DNA of 64,000 nt from Nipponacmea schrenckii (Eukaryota > Mollusca > Gastropoda > Lottiidae): contig JAUJPP010000012.1 in the NCBI GenBank assembly GCA_030562195.1, positions 18,228,001 to 18,292,000 on the forward strand, written 5' to 3'. The notes under the pieces were generated by a model. The model ran no database searches and was not told where the DNA came from. It was given only the letters and a program-made list of their open reading frames with translations. Shown piece by piece: positions 1 through 10,989 of the stretch. The translations under genes were made by a program, and so were the position numbers. Numbering within the stretch: position 1 is the first letter of the stretch; every line of letters begins with the position of its first letter.

Positions 1-837
1 TTTCCATAAGTAAAAATATTGTTTTCGACCATGTCGTTTTGCACTAGGTGCTACAATAGTAAAAGTTTCAATTACATCATGCAGTCAATTACTATTAACA
101 AAGTAATTTGGTCTAAAATGGAATGCAACTCTTGTTAAAGTTTACCTCACTGTCATTGAACATCTACTCTTAAATTTAATTGTCATATTTATTAAGAGTG
201 ATAGTTTATTTTCTGCCGAAATGTGGATTAAAGTGTTCTTAAGAATATAGTAATTGTTTAGAAAAAATACCATAATATTTTACTTTTCAAATACGATAAT
301 ATATATTCTGGCCTTAATATGTTTATAAAATTGAACTCTCTGACCTACATTTATTTATTAAGTAGCTTACATTACAAGTGCCTAGTCAGCTACCGGTATA
401 GCTAGTAAACAATTTCTAAGAAGACTGGTGAAAGTAAAACTGAAAAATACAATAACAATCTATTTAATATAAGGAAATAATATTTTATTATTGAAAATCA
501 ATTGTTATTTTGTTTTTTATTTTCAATTTGCTAGTTGAGTTTTTTCTTTCACCAGTTGTAAAGCTTATGTAAGCTACATAAATATTTAAGTTTGTTAAGG
601 AATTAATTTTAGCTGCATAAATTCATTTGAAACTAGCCTGTAAGTTTCAAAAAAATGTTTTGATTTTATTTTATAATGAAATTACCAAGTTTGGTTTCTT
701 AATTTGAATTGAACTATCATTTCCAAATTATTCTACAGAAGCTACAGTTTGTCTAATTCAGATTTTTTATTGATTGATGGATGTGTGTTACCTTTTGTCA
801 AGTCACTTTAATGTAATGAATTATTTTGTTATTTCAG
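1..837. other. Non-coding AT-rich flank
   Basis: No convincing exon or RNA gene was seen. The stretch lies upstream of the CCCH-finger gene and is AT-rich throughout. Its only clear structure is the palindrome listed separately near 424-560. It may hold the promoter or a first non-coding exon, because a pyrimidine-rich acceptor ending in CAG falls at about 835-837. Confidence 0.5.
424..560. repeat. Short palindromic MITE-like element
   Basis: The left arm starts ACTGGTGAAAG and the right arm ends CTTTCACCAGT. The arms continue as imperfect inverted repeats through AATAACAAT and ATTGTTATT around an AT-rich centre, about 135 bp in all. This looks like a small non-autonomous DNA transposon or foldback. 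No target duplication is obvious. Confidence 0.4.
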
Positions 838-1005
838 TAGAAACTTACTGGTAGGCCAAACATTAACTACAAAAGATTGAAGCATTCGTTTAAAATACAG
901 AGTGGAGATAAAAGAGGATAAGAGTTGAAATAACAGATATATGAAACTTTGAAATAATAACAAACAATTATTATATTAAGAGAGGAAAACAACTGAGTAG
1001 TAAGC

Positions 1006-4000
1006 ATGTCCTATAGGGGTCGTGGGGGATTTTCTGAAAGGAGAGGTCGTGGAGTCTATAGAGGAGGAGGGGGTTATACGCGCCGGTCGCCCATATTAGG
1101 AGATAGACCCCAAAAATCACCTGAATGGAAAAGAAATTCCTCCAGAGATAATTATGAAAGAGATTGGAATGATCGAAACAGGGATTCAAGGAGAGAGGAA
1201 GTTCGCAATACACACAGAGAATCTGATTTTCGCGACAGTCGTCGGTCAGATTTTGATAATGAGAGATATGATGATCGTCGAGAAGAACGAAGTCGAAATG
1301 GAAATCATTTTGAAAGTGATTTTAGACAGAAACGGAAATATTCCGGCGAACGTAATTCTTATCAAGATACCCGATCTGAAAGAGGAGCAAATAATTATGA
1401 ACACCAATCTACAGAATATCCACACAAAAGGCAACATTTTGAATTTAGAGGTAGAGGTTTTAGAGGTGGAAGAGATATGAGCTCACGAAGGGACGAGTTG
1501 TATAGGGAAAGGCAATCATTTCGCGATTCTCAAAAGACACATTCAAGTTCATTTGATAGGTCAAGGAATACCTCAGGTCATAGGTCGGAAAGAGGATCTG
1601 ACCACAGAAGTATTTCAAATTATATTTCTAATATTCGCCATGAGACAAGTCCCCGAGCAGCAACAGATAAAATTGCACATGTTCCTACTAAGGACGAGTT
1701 GGAACTAGAAAGTCAAGTTATTGATGAAAAATTTTATGAAACAATGACACTGGATCAACGAGACTACATAGCAAGTAAAGCCTTGCGCATCTTAGTCACC
1801 AAGCAGGATGGACAATGTAAGCTGAGTGAACTGGAATATGAATTAATGGATATTAAAATCATGTTTGTCTCCTCTGAACTTTTTATGGAATTTTTACAGA
1901 GTTTTATGGATGATGATAATGTATTTGAAATAATAGAGCCTGAACCAAAGGAGGAGGAAGGAGAAGAGAGCAAGAAAAATAAGGATAAAGAGAAACCCTC
2001 TAAAGAAAAAATTCAGGTTAAAACAGAACCGGTAGAAAAAGATGAAAAAAAGGATGGAATTGATCAAGATGGGGAAAACAATTTCACAAAAATTAAGGAT
2101 GTGGAAAATAAGAATAAAGTAGAAAATACTGAAAATCAAGAAAAAGTGGAAAATAATGAAGCAGATAAAACTGAAAATCAGGACGAAGAAAATCAGCTGG
2201 AGCCTGAAAATATGGATGAGACTAATGAGGAAACAAATTCATATTTAGAAAATGCAATCATTGTTGGTCGTCCTAAAATCGTGTTTTGTCAGAAATATGT
2301 AACCAATATCAGCTCTTGTTCCAGAGGTTGTGGATCTTTACATATTTGCAAGTGAGTATCAGTTTTTATTTGTCAACATTTTTCTTTGTCAATTAATCAT
2401 ACTTAGAGCTATTGTTTAAATCCATATGGCCTAATTCAGGTTAAACTTTGACTCAGCATTTAAGAAGAGTTTTAATTGCACATGTGTCTTCTGTCTGGGT
2501 TTGAAGCTGTGGTGGCTCAGTGAGTTAGATTCTTGCTCTCTAACCTGAGGGTCCAGGGTTCAATCCTGGCAAAGGTTCAGATAAACTTTCAGTTTTTTCA
2601 GACCGGGTTCCCCTTGTCAGTGATGCAGGTCGGGCTAAACTAAGTCCCCATGTGCTACAGGCTGTGCACATTAAAGATCCCTTGACAGTTGGAAAACACA
2701 AAAGGAGTAGGCTATTGCCGCTGTTAGTGCAAAATATCTCTCATTGCACACACTCCATTAAGTCCATAAGGAACGGACAAATAGGACGTAAAACTCCATT
2801 CATTTCATTTTTGTCTGGTTGAAATCAGTAAATTTAATGCTAGAAAAGGGATGATTGGTAGGCCAAGCCTGTTGCTATTATGTGGCATGTGGCTTGTAAA
2901 GGTTGGTATTTTGTGTTTAGTCTGGAAATTCCTATTATTTATCAGACTGTAGCCCAGTTATAGATTGGAATCTCGACATAGTTACATGAACAAAATCTAG
3001 TAGTTTCATCAATCCAACCAATCACATGAGGCCAAATAATAGTACAAACAACCCTATAAATTTTCTTGGTTTCTTTTTTTGCAGGTTTTTTATTTTAAGT
3101 AAATGTAATGCTCCTGAAGGCAGAAATTGCTGTTTCCGCCATACCTTAGATTCTGAACACAATCAAGAAGCTCTACGATTAAACCTACTTCATACCTTTT
3201 CCATTGACCATATTAAAAAAACTTTGACTCATCTGAAATATCGTAACCCATCAACTCTTCCACCTATCTGTTGGTTTTATAATACTAAAGGTTGCATCAA
3301 GACCCAAACTGGTGGATGCCCATTTCTCCATATGTGTGAAACAATGCTTCAAGGAGAAAAGTAAGATTTTTTTAATGATAGATTATCCATTAGTTTGACT
3401 TATCACATTTTAGTCTCAGAAATAGGAATTCCTATAGTATTCATAAATTACCATCAAAGTTTGAGCCCTCAAATTATTGTGTCGAGTCATATCCACGATG
3501 AAAACTTGTTAGATCGTGAGATACTGCAATATATAGATATAGAATGTAAACTTCCTAGTTAGAGGTATTGTTATATAAATTATGCTATTTATGTGCATTT
3601 TTAGTATTTGTGAAGATGATATAAATATATTCAAGATCAAAATAAACCCCAGAAAAAGATGAACCTTTCCTTTAAACCATCAATGTTGTAATAAGCAATT
3701 GAATACTGATAACTGTTTCAGTTGAGTTTGATGTATTTGGAAGGCACTATCTTGTTTCCTATGAGAAATGTGCCAGACGTTTTTTTTTTCAATTTTCCTG
3801 AACACAATGAATTGTTATAAATCATCTACAGTGATTGGACGTTACAATTGATAAAAATATTTCAGATGTGATAAAGGCAAGAAATGTTCATTAAACCATG
3901 ATATTTTGTTCAATCGTGATGTACTGACAAGATTTGGTATGTGGTCACCAGAGTATAGTAAAGATGATCTCATGAAGATCATCTCTGAGAATTATATTGC

Positions 4001-6392
4001 GTAAGTATTGAAGCAAACTAACAAAATTAGCTACCTCATTCTAGAAACATTTCCAGAATAATTAAACCTAAATGTGTTATTTTAGCCTTGTTTTGAACAT
4101 CGAATGATAAACTTTGCATCTCATCTCATGAACTTGATTTAAAGAAGGTTTTCATCAAATGTTGGTATCATATTTATTCTTAAAATAATATCTCTTGAAT
4201 TTCTTTTTTAAAAGAACTCTACCTTACTGTTAGGAAACCATATTTAACTTGATCACACAAGATTAAATTATTCACACATTTTGAGATAACATGTGCATCC
4301 TGCTTCTTCTTAGTAAAATGCTGAAAGAGCGATAAATTCATTATTATTTCATGGTTCTATGAATTTTATAATTTATGTAGGCATGAGTCGTATGCCAAGA
4401 AGTTCCCAGATCTTTATCCTCATCGTGACAACAAGGATGATTATTACTCAAAGATTGGTAGCCAGAAACCAAAATGGCAGCTGTATATACCAAGTGATGA
4501 GATGTGGATGGACTTAACAGAGACCTGTCATAGAGAGCTAGAGAGTAAACATAGAGCTGTAGTCAGAGCTAAGGAAGAATATGAAGAGGCGTTACAGGAA
4601 ATGTAAGAAACTTGATAATGATTGCAATCACAAATAGACTAAAGCTTTTCAATGTTTGATACTAATTTGGAAAGTTATCTCCCTTGCTCGATAATACTAA
4701 GATAAATTCTAAGTTTTCCACTTATTATATAAAAAGATACTTGGTTTGTTGATACATGTGTATAGTATATGATCAAAAATGCATTGGTAAGGAAAGAACT
4801 TTAAAATTATTTTAAATTTAAAACTGAGTTATCTCCCTTTGCCCAGAATATTGACAATATAGTTGTACCTAAAGTTAAATTAATATTCAAATAAATCAGA
4901 GGAGTTTATGTAACTTCTCTTCTGAGCTTACGAAAATAGACAATACATTTGAGCAGATCGGGATCATTTCAAATTTGGACCAGAGTTCTGATCTAGAACT
5001 GTCTTTCTCAACTGGCGTCGTATGCACCACTTGTGGCACATAGACATATTTTGTGAGAAGAAAAAAATATATGATAAAAAAAAATTGACAGTGAGAAGCC
5101 AATATGAATATTGATATATACTCCTATATATGGAATCCTTTTAATTTCGCTTTAACACTTATGCAAAAAGGGGGAAGATATTGTTGATTGTTATTGAGGC
5201 ATGATATTTAGGGTTTCTTCTTTCACATGCCAGAAGGCCCCAATGTTGTATTTTATTAGTTTCGTTTTGTATGTTTTTATAAGGTATTGGCTTTGTATGT
5301 AACCACTACAGTTAGGTCTAACACTGCCCTTCAATGCGAACTGTCTGAACAACTTTGGACTCACTCAGTTTTAACCAATCACATGGCTTCCGTTCCCTGC
5401 GACATGGTAATGTGACGCGACCAAATGGTGCATTTTGAAACGTATTAGACTAGCTTATCAAGTCTGCTCAAATAGAAAGAAGAACAATATGGCTGTTTTG
5501 TCAACTGCTGATAAATTATTTCTTTATTATGAATTCAATATGGACACTGAAGAAGGTGTATACTAAAAGAAATGTGTGTTTGACATGTTGAATGGCCTTT
5601 ATACTAGGGTTTTTCATTGGCTGTTCTGTATCTCTTCAAATTAAGTGGATCGGTTAAAACAGAGGTCATTAGGTTAAAACTGAGTTAGGTCAAAGGTCGT
5701 TTGAACAGTCTGTATTGAAGGGCAATGTTACACCAACCCGAAGTGGGTTTGCTAAAAGCCAATAGCTAATAAAAAATGGAATTTAAACTAGGTCTTTTTT
5801 TTTGCAATTGATCGTTCACTTAAGACATAAAACAGAGGTCATTAGGTTAAAACTGAGTTAGGTCAAAGGTCGTTTGAACAGTCCGTATTGAAGGGCAGTG
5901 TTAGACCTAACAGTAGTGGTTAGGTTCAAAGCCAATAGCTAATAAAAAAATAAGAATGAAAGTTAGGTCTATATTTTAATTAGACTGCCCCTTCCCTTAC
6001 ATCCTACAAAATGAATCGATAAGTGGTGCTTCACTGTTTTGACCAAAGTGGTGCTTCAGGAAATTACCTTGAGGTCTGATCTAGAATATTGAAAATGCTA
6101 TCACCTAATATACAAAATTCCTCGTGTAATAGAACTCTTGGAAATATATTTCAGGAAACAGTTTAAAACCACTACGTTGATTGGTGAAAAGAAAGAAATA
6201 CCAGAAGTCAGCAACAAGATATTTAGACGCTTGGACCAAGAGACTGAAACTGAAACCAAAGAAACAGTGACAAAAGTCAAGAAGGAAGAAGAAAATGTAA
6301 AAGAAAAGGAAACAGGAGCTAATGATGAACAGGATAATGATGATAATGATGATGAAGGAAAGGTAAAAGTAAGCGAAGTGGCAGATAATTGA
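1006..6392 (+). CDS. ZAP/PARP12-like four-CCCH zinc-finger protein (5 coding exons)
   Basis: Exons 1006-2351, 3085-3360, 3866-4000, 4381-4602 and 6155-6392 join in phase to 738 aa, all with GT-AG introns. The N-terminus is RGG-rich (residues 1-30 and about 147-156) and Arg/Ser/Asp-rich, suggesting RNA binding. Residues about 243-307 resemble a winged-helix unit. Four compact CCCH fingers follow: C428/C438/C442/H446, C448/C456/C464/H468, C511/C519/C527/H531 and C533/C542/C548/H552. The winged helix plus paired fingers, with the LHIC and LHMC links, matches the N-terminal RNA-binding module of vertebrate ZAP (ZC3HAV1) and PARP12. Exon 4 has a WWE-like stretch (KWQLYIPSDEMW). Exon 5 is a Lys/Glu/Asp tail, and the frame stops there. 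No ADP-ribosyltransferase domain is present, as in ZC3HAV1L. RNA binding is inferred from the family; an antiviral role is speculative. The start lies in AAGCATGTCC, the first long in-frame ATG. Confidence 0.8.
2506..2812 (+). mobile_element. tRNA-derived SINE in intron 1 of the CCCH-finger gene
   Basis: The head resembles a tRNA, with an A-box-like TGGCTCAGTGAG and a B-box-like GGTTCAATCC spaced as in a tRNA gene. A conserved-looking body follows, with TTAAAGATCCCTTGACAG and CTCATTGCACACACTCCAT, ending in an AT-rich tail near ATTCATTTCATTT. The length of about 300 bp and the polymerase III boxes fit a molluscan SINE. I cannot assign the family. A diverged copy of the body is at about 32640-32875. 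Confidence 0.75.
5270..5965. mobile_element. Palindromic MITE with duplicated right arm, in intron 4 of the CCCH-finger gene
   Basis: The left arm at about 5280-5350 contains TTAGGTCTAACACTGCCCTT. It is the reverse complement of the right arm at about 5865-5960, which contains AAGGGCAGTGTTAGACCTAA, and both arms border on the palindromic phrase GCCAATA/TATTGGC. The right-arm region occurs twice in direct orientation (about 5655-5785 and 5828-5960), starting with the same ACAGAGGTCATTAGG. No transposase is encoded, so it is non-autonomous. Confidence 0.65.
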
Positions 6393-8065
6393 AATAAGGA
6401 CCAAACCTATTATAAATAATATAGTTAATATTGATACCTAGTAATCTAATATTAAAACAACCCCACCGACATAAAAATAGACTCTGTACGATTAAAATCT
6501 TCCAAAAATCATAGACATATTATAATCTACGTATTTGCCATAAAATGGTTAGTTAGTTTGTAGTAATTAGTGACAGTCCAAAAATGCTGAAATATAGATA
6601 CATAAGATACAACATGCTCGCTGCAACAAGATTTTGATAAAACTACAGCCCAAGTGAAAACTAAATTTGGAGATGTTTATATCTGAGTATCCAAGAAGAA
6701 TTTAAGCTGATGCTATTTTTGCTGAACCTGAATGGAAAAGGCAACAATGCTCTCACAGTGTAAAGTTATATCATAGATTTGTGTTCCAGAAGAATAAGTA
6801 TTATGGTGCATCATCTGGTAATTTGAAACTAACAGACACATTAATTAAAGTTATATATTACTTAGCGGGAAGTGATTTTTATCCATTGAATGAAGGCATC
6901 AGGCACAGTATGAAGGAAATAATTAACAGAAAATAATTCTGATTGGGATTTAAAAGAAGTGAAAATATAATTTATCTGGGATAACAAATACAACTGCTTA
7001 TATAACTCTTATTGCACAATAATAGTATTAATCTTTAATCTATAGGCTACAGATGGTATATATAATTTAAGAGTTTTAAAACCTATATTAAATATGTTTG
7101 GCTAGAGTTCTACTGATTTAATATTTGAAAATTAAAAAGTCTCTTCAAAATTGTTTACTATCAAATCAACATCAAGAAATTTTATCTTGAAGAATGGAAG
7201 GTTAGCAACAAAATGAAGGAATATTATACTTGATGTTTATAGGACATGTAATTAAATTCAGGCTGGCTTGAACCAAATCATTCACGCAAACAGGGAATAT
7301 TATAGATAAACTATACAACAGTGAAGAAATAAAAAAAGCAATGAACCTTGGAAAGTCTTCTGATTGAAAACCCCCTCCCCTCTCAGAAATCACAGAATGG
7401 TATTTAAAGTCAAGTATTTCAATGTGTGAAGACAAAATAGAAAAAACAACAATAATTTCAGTGATGTTATAAGTGAACTGTACAAAGTAAAATAAAAACA
7501 TGGATACCCAGTATTGAATTCTACATGATTTTATTTTCTACAAATAATAATTAATGGTGTGATTTTGAACTAAGGAACAAAGATTTTTTTGAACAAACTT
7601 AAAATTGGATATAAAATCTTTTAAATAATATAATTAAAGAGACTACTGTACTTAAATGAAAATCTTAAGGAAGGAAAGATAATAAATAAAACTGTGCCTG
7701 GGCTAAATAGCAAACTTATCTTGAACTTAGAAACCTTAGACTTATTTCAATTCTAAGAATCTAAATTTATTGTGAGGCAATGAACATTTCTACTTGAGTG
7801 AAACTTTTCAGTGCTTTTTTTTTTAATTCATGTAATTAGATGAAATTTTTAGTGCTACAATAAACTCATCACTGTTTCAACTAACTTGACAATACCTGGT
7901 ACTCAATTTTAACTATTTAAGTGAAGTTTTCATTCTATAATGAACTTGACATTACTCAGTTGTAATTATTATTAATCTGAATCTTTCTCCATTTTCAATG
8001 TAATTTTACTACACAATGAAATTGTACTTCTACAAAGAAACTTTCACAACTCTTGTATTGTATTT
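6393..8065. other. 3' flank of the CCCH-finger gene, no gene seen
   Basis: This is very AT-rich sequence with many stops in all frames. It should contain the 3' UTR. An ATTAAA lies at 6451-6456 and overlapping AATAAA motifs lie at 7681-7690; which one is used cannot be told from sequence. No repeat of note was seen. Confidence 0.5.
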
Positions 8066-8067
8066 TT

Positions 8068-8322
8068 TTTATACGCCCGTATTATAATGTGGTCGTATAT
8101 TGTCGTCACTCCTATCCGTCCGTCGAAATTGTCGATTTTTCGATGAACGGTTTTTTAGTTATTGCACTTGACAATACATTTTTCATCTGATTTGAATGAA
8201 ATTTGGTGTGAACATTTATATTGATGAGAACTTGGATTAGACCTAAATAATGTTAGAGTTTCTGCCTGTGTTAAAACAGAAAATATATTTTAAAGTGGGC
8301 ATATCTTGCTACCACTTGTTTT
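8068..8322 (+). repeat. ACGCCCAC/CCGTCCGTC-family dispersed element, short copy
   Basis: It begins ATACGCCCGTATTATAATG, runs through TTGTCGTCACTCCTATCCGT and CCGTCGAAATTGTCGATTT, and ends AAGTGGGCATATCTTGCTACC. The 3' half (about 8180-8322) is almost the same as the body of the element at 47723-47950. The family recurs at 17155, 38335, 39055, 46245, 46925, 48203 and 54310. It carries no coding capacity and looks like a non-autonomous terminal-repeat transposon. The family name is not known to me. Confidence 0.65.
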
Positions 8323-8487
8323 TTTTTATAACTTAAGTCCCTCTCCTCCCTCGCGTCACTGTCCTTGTCTCACCCACCTGTGATATGTCCATTTTGAAGT
8401 CAAAATTGATGGTCAATATTCATCTCCGGCCAGCTGAAATCGGTTTTCTTATGGCGCCCCCAGACCTCCTGATCTAAGGGATTGGAG

Positions 8488-8833
8488 AACGGTAACTTTG
8501 TCACAAGAAATTTGGTCACCGGAAATATGGTCTCGGTAATACGGACACAATGTAATTTGGTCACAATAATACGGGCACATGGTACTTTGGTCACAGTAAT
8601 ACGGGCAAAAGGTATTTTAGTCACAGTAATACGGGCATATTACACTGTGCCCGTATTACTGTGACCAAAGTACCTTGTGCCCGTATTACTGTGACCAAAG
8701 TACCATGTGTCCGTATTACTGTGACCAAAGTACCATGTGTCCGTATTATTACTCTGACCAAAATACCACGTGCCCGTATTACTGTGACCATATTTCCGCT
8801 GACCAAATTTCCTGTGACCAAGTTACCTACATT
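8488..8833. repeat. Foldback element built of about 30-bp tandem repeats
   Basis: The left arm repeats TTTGGTCACAGTAATACGGG about every 30 bp. The right arm holds the reverse complement, CCCGTATTACTGTGACCAAA, with the turn near 8640-8648. The outer ends match over more than 40 bp: GGTAACTTTGTCAC on the left against GTGACCAAGTTACC on the right. The whole element can fold into one long hairpin. AAGGGATT occurs close to both outer edges but not directly against them, so it is not a clean target duplication. Confidence 0.85.
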
Positions 8834-10985
8834 CAAGGGATTCAGACCCATGCCCTGAAGAAAGATCTCTCATTTTTTACGTGACTACCGTTCTCAAACA
8901 AAATGGCTCAATTCCTTTACAATAGTTTCTACACAGAGAATGATTTCGACTTAAAGGAAAAAGGATATTGCCTCATACAAAAACTCCCTACCTACGACCC
9001 TGAAACAAGCCCGTAGCTGTCTTATCTAAGGATGGGGGGGGGGGGGCGCATCGAATACTGTGATGGGGGCAGAACAACAGACGTTTCAGGGCATTTTTAC
9101 TGACTTAACCAATTGTCACAACATAATTTATTCCAGTTGAATTATAAATCCAGGGGTTTGTTTAGGTCTTGTATATACAATGAAGGCCTGCGACGTATTA
9201 TGTAGTCTTCAGAAGTAACTGTACAAAATTCGTCTAATCTGTTCAAATATAGCTCATAGACGGTTTCACTGTCTCTTTATATATTCGAATGTTATTTCTC
9301 TATATGGGGAAGTGTCCAGAAAAGAGAAGTCGTAATTTAATCTTCCAAACGCTAACAGCAGCAAAAGCTTAACCTAATTGAAAATTAATCAAATTAGAAA
9401 GTAACTGATTATATACAAGTGTCATTTCTCTATATGGTGGTGTCTAAAGAAAAGGTGAGTCGTCATATATAAACTTTCAAACGCATTACAAAGGTTTAAC
9501 CTTATAGAATATTAATAAAATGTGAAAGTAACTGATAGGACTATTTGCACTTGTTCATCGAAACGTTACAGTTTTAGTTCTTAATCTTGGCATATTTTGG
9601 CGACGTGAGCTTATTTTTTTTAAAAGAATGAACCCAATGGTAAATAAATAATTGTATACTCTTGAAGGGCCACAATTCTTGACGGATTTTGATATCATTT
9701 AATGGAACTGTTCAAAAACGTTCTTTCCCTAATCTTCAAAATGTAATCGGGGCGGAAAATTCAGAAATATATTGTACATGAGTTATTGCCCTTGCTCTTT
9801 AAACGCTTTCAACTTGGAACTCGTAAACAGTCTAAAAGGAACGATTGTTGCCGAATATTGTCACAAATAGATAAAATTAGTGTTCAATATCACTCCGAAA
9901 GTTCAAAGAAGTTTATAACTGATGGTTGAATATTTCATACCGGTGATTATTAATGTTCTGCCAAATATTTAATTCAAAATTAAAGTTGCCAATTGGCGTA
10001 TTTTACCATGCCTGGTAAGCTAATTTTAAATAAAGTATCATAAACTACAGAAAAGAAATTCTGTTTTACAACGAAACTATTTGTTGAAATAAGCTTACAT
10101 GATATACGTTTGAGTCTATATCCGTGTTGTGATCTATACAAAATTAAACACACGACTCTTTCATATAAAAAAAACTTTAACAAAAGAATAATAGCATGAT
10201 TTAAATGAATATATATTTCATAATGAATAATTCGTTATGGATCTATTCAAATTTCGGGAATAATCATATTCTGAACTTTGACTTTAGAATTAATCCCATT
10301 TTGTACTTCGGGGTCAATCAATCAGACAATAGTGCAGGTAGATTTGAACAAGTTTAATAATGTCACAGCACGTACAGTTCTTGTCCTTAGTGACAGTCAA
10401 AATTAAGCTAGGTATGAAAAATGTTTTATAGCCCTGGTGTTCCAGAAGCATGGGAATTAATTCTTACTCACTAGCGGATCCAAGCACAATAGTTGCGATA
10501 ATCACAGAGTGGTAACAGGTGTTCCAGGAAGAATGGTATGTCTTACTATAGAGACATAGCACCCAATAATTCAAATGGTCAAATATTTACAATATAATAA
10601 AAATGTAAAAATGGCATCCGAAACACAGATCTCTAGTTTATTATCATCATGTGGAAATGATCGGATTGGACTGGTAGTAGTATCAGTGGCCTTGTTTGAA
10701 AAAATTAGTTCCCCAGAAAGAACCAGAGTTTTTTGTGGGTAGTTCCTTTTCTTGTTTCTCTGAACTCATCTCTCAAAATCTCTACACTCTTTCTTAGTGT
10801 CACTGCTAGAATAACCATGTAGAGGTGGACATTCGTCAAAAATAAGCAACATTGCTTTTTTTCTAAAACCTAAAAACGATAGAAATAAAATAAAAACCTG
10901 AAAAAAATCAAGAAATTTGTGGAATTTTTGTAAAGTTCAGTATGAAGTGGAATTTGCTTGGTTTCTAGTTGAAATACAGAACAAA
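8834..10985. other. Non-coding interval with one tandem duplication
   Basis: No gene was recognised. A 13-G run sits at about 9034-9046. A diverged tandem duplication of about 125 bp lies at 9291-9540, both copies carrying ATTTCTCTATATGG and ending in AAAGTAACTGAT. The rest is AT-rich unique sequence. Confidence 0.5.
9291..9540. repeat. Diverged tandem duplication, about 125-bp unit
   Basis: Copies at about 9291-9412 and 9421-9540 share, in the same order, ATTTCTCTATATGG, AAGAGAAGTCGT or AAGGTGAGTCGT, CTTTCAAACGC or CTTCCAAACGC, and GAAAGTAACTGAT. Only two copies are present and they differ at many positions, so the duplication is old. Confidence 0.6.
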
Positions 10986-10989
10986 CGGT

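Noticed and set aside
2506..2585. tRNA gene
   Set aside because: A and B boxes are recognisable, but there is no paired acceptor stem and the sequence continues into a SINE body; a diverged relative exists at 32640.
8400..8884. Several overlapping small ORFs with repeated VTKVPC-like peptides on both strands
   Set aside because: They are translations of a palindromic tandem repeat; both strands give nearly the same peptides, as expected for a hairpin and not for a gene.
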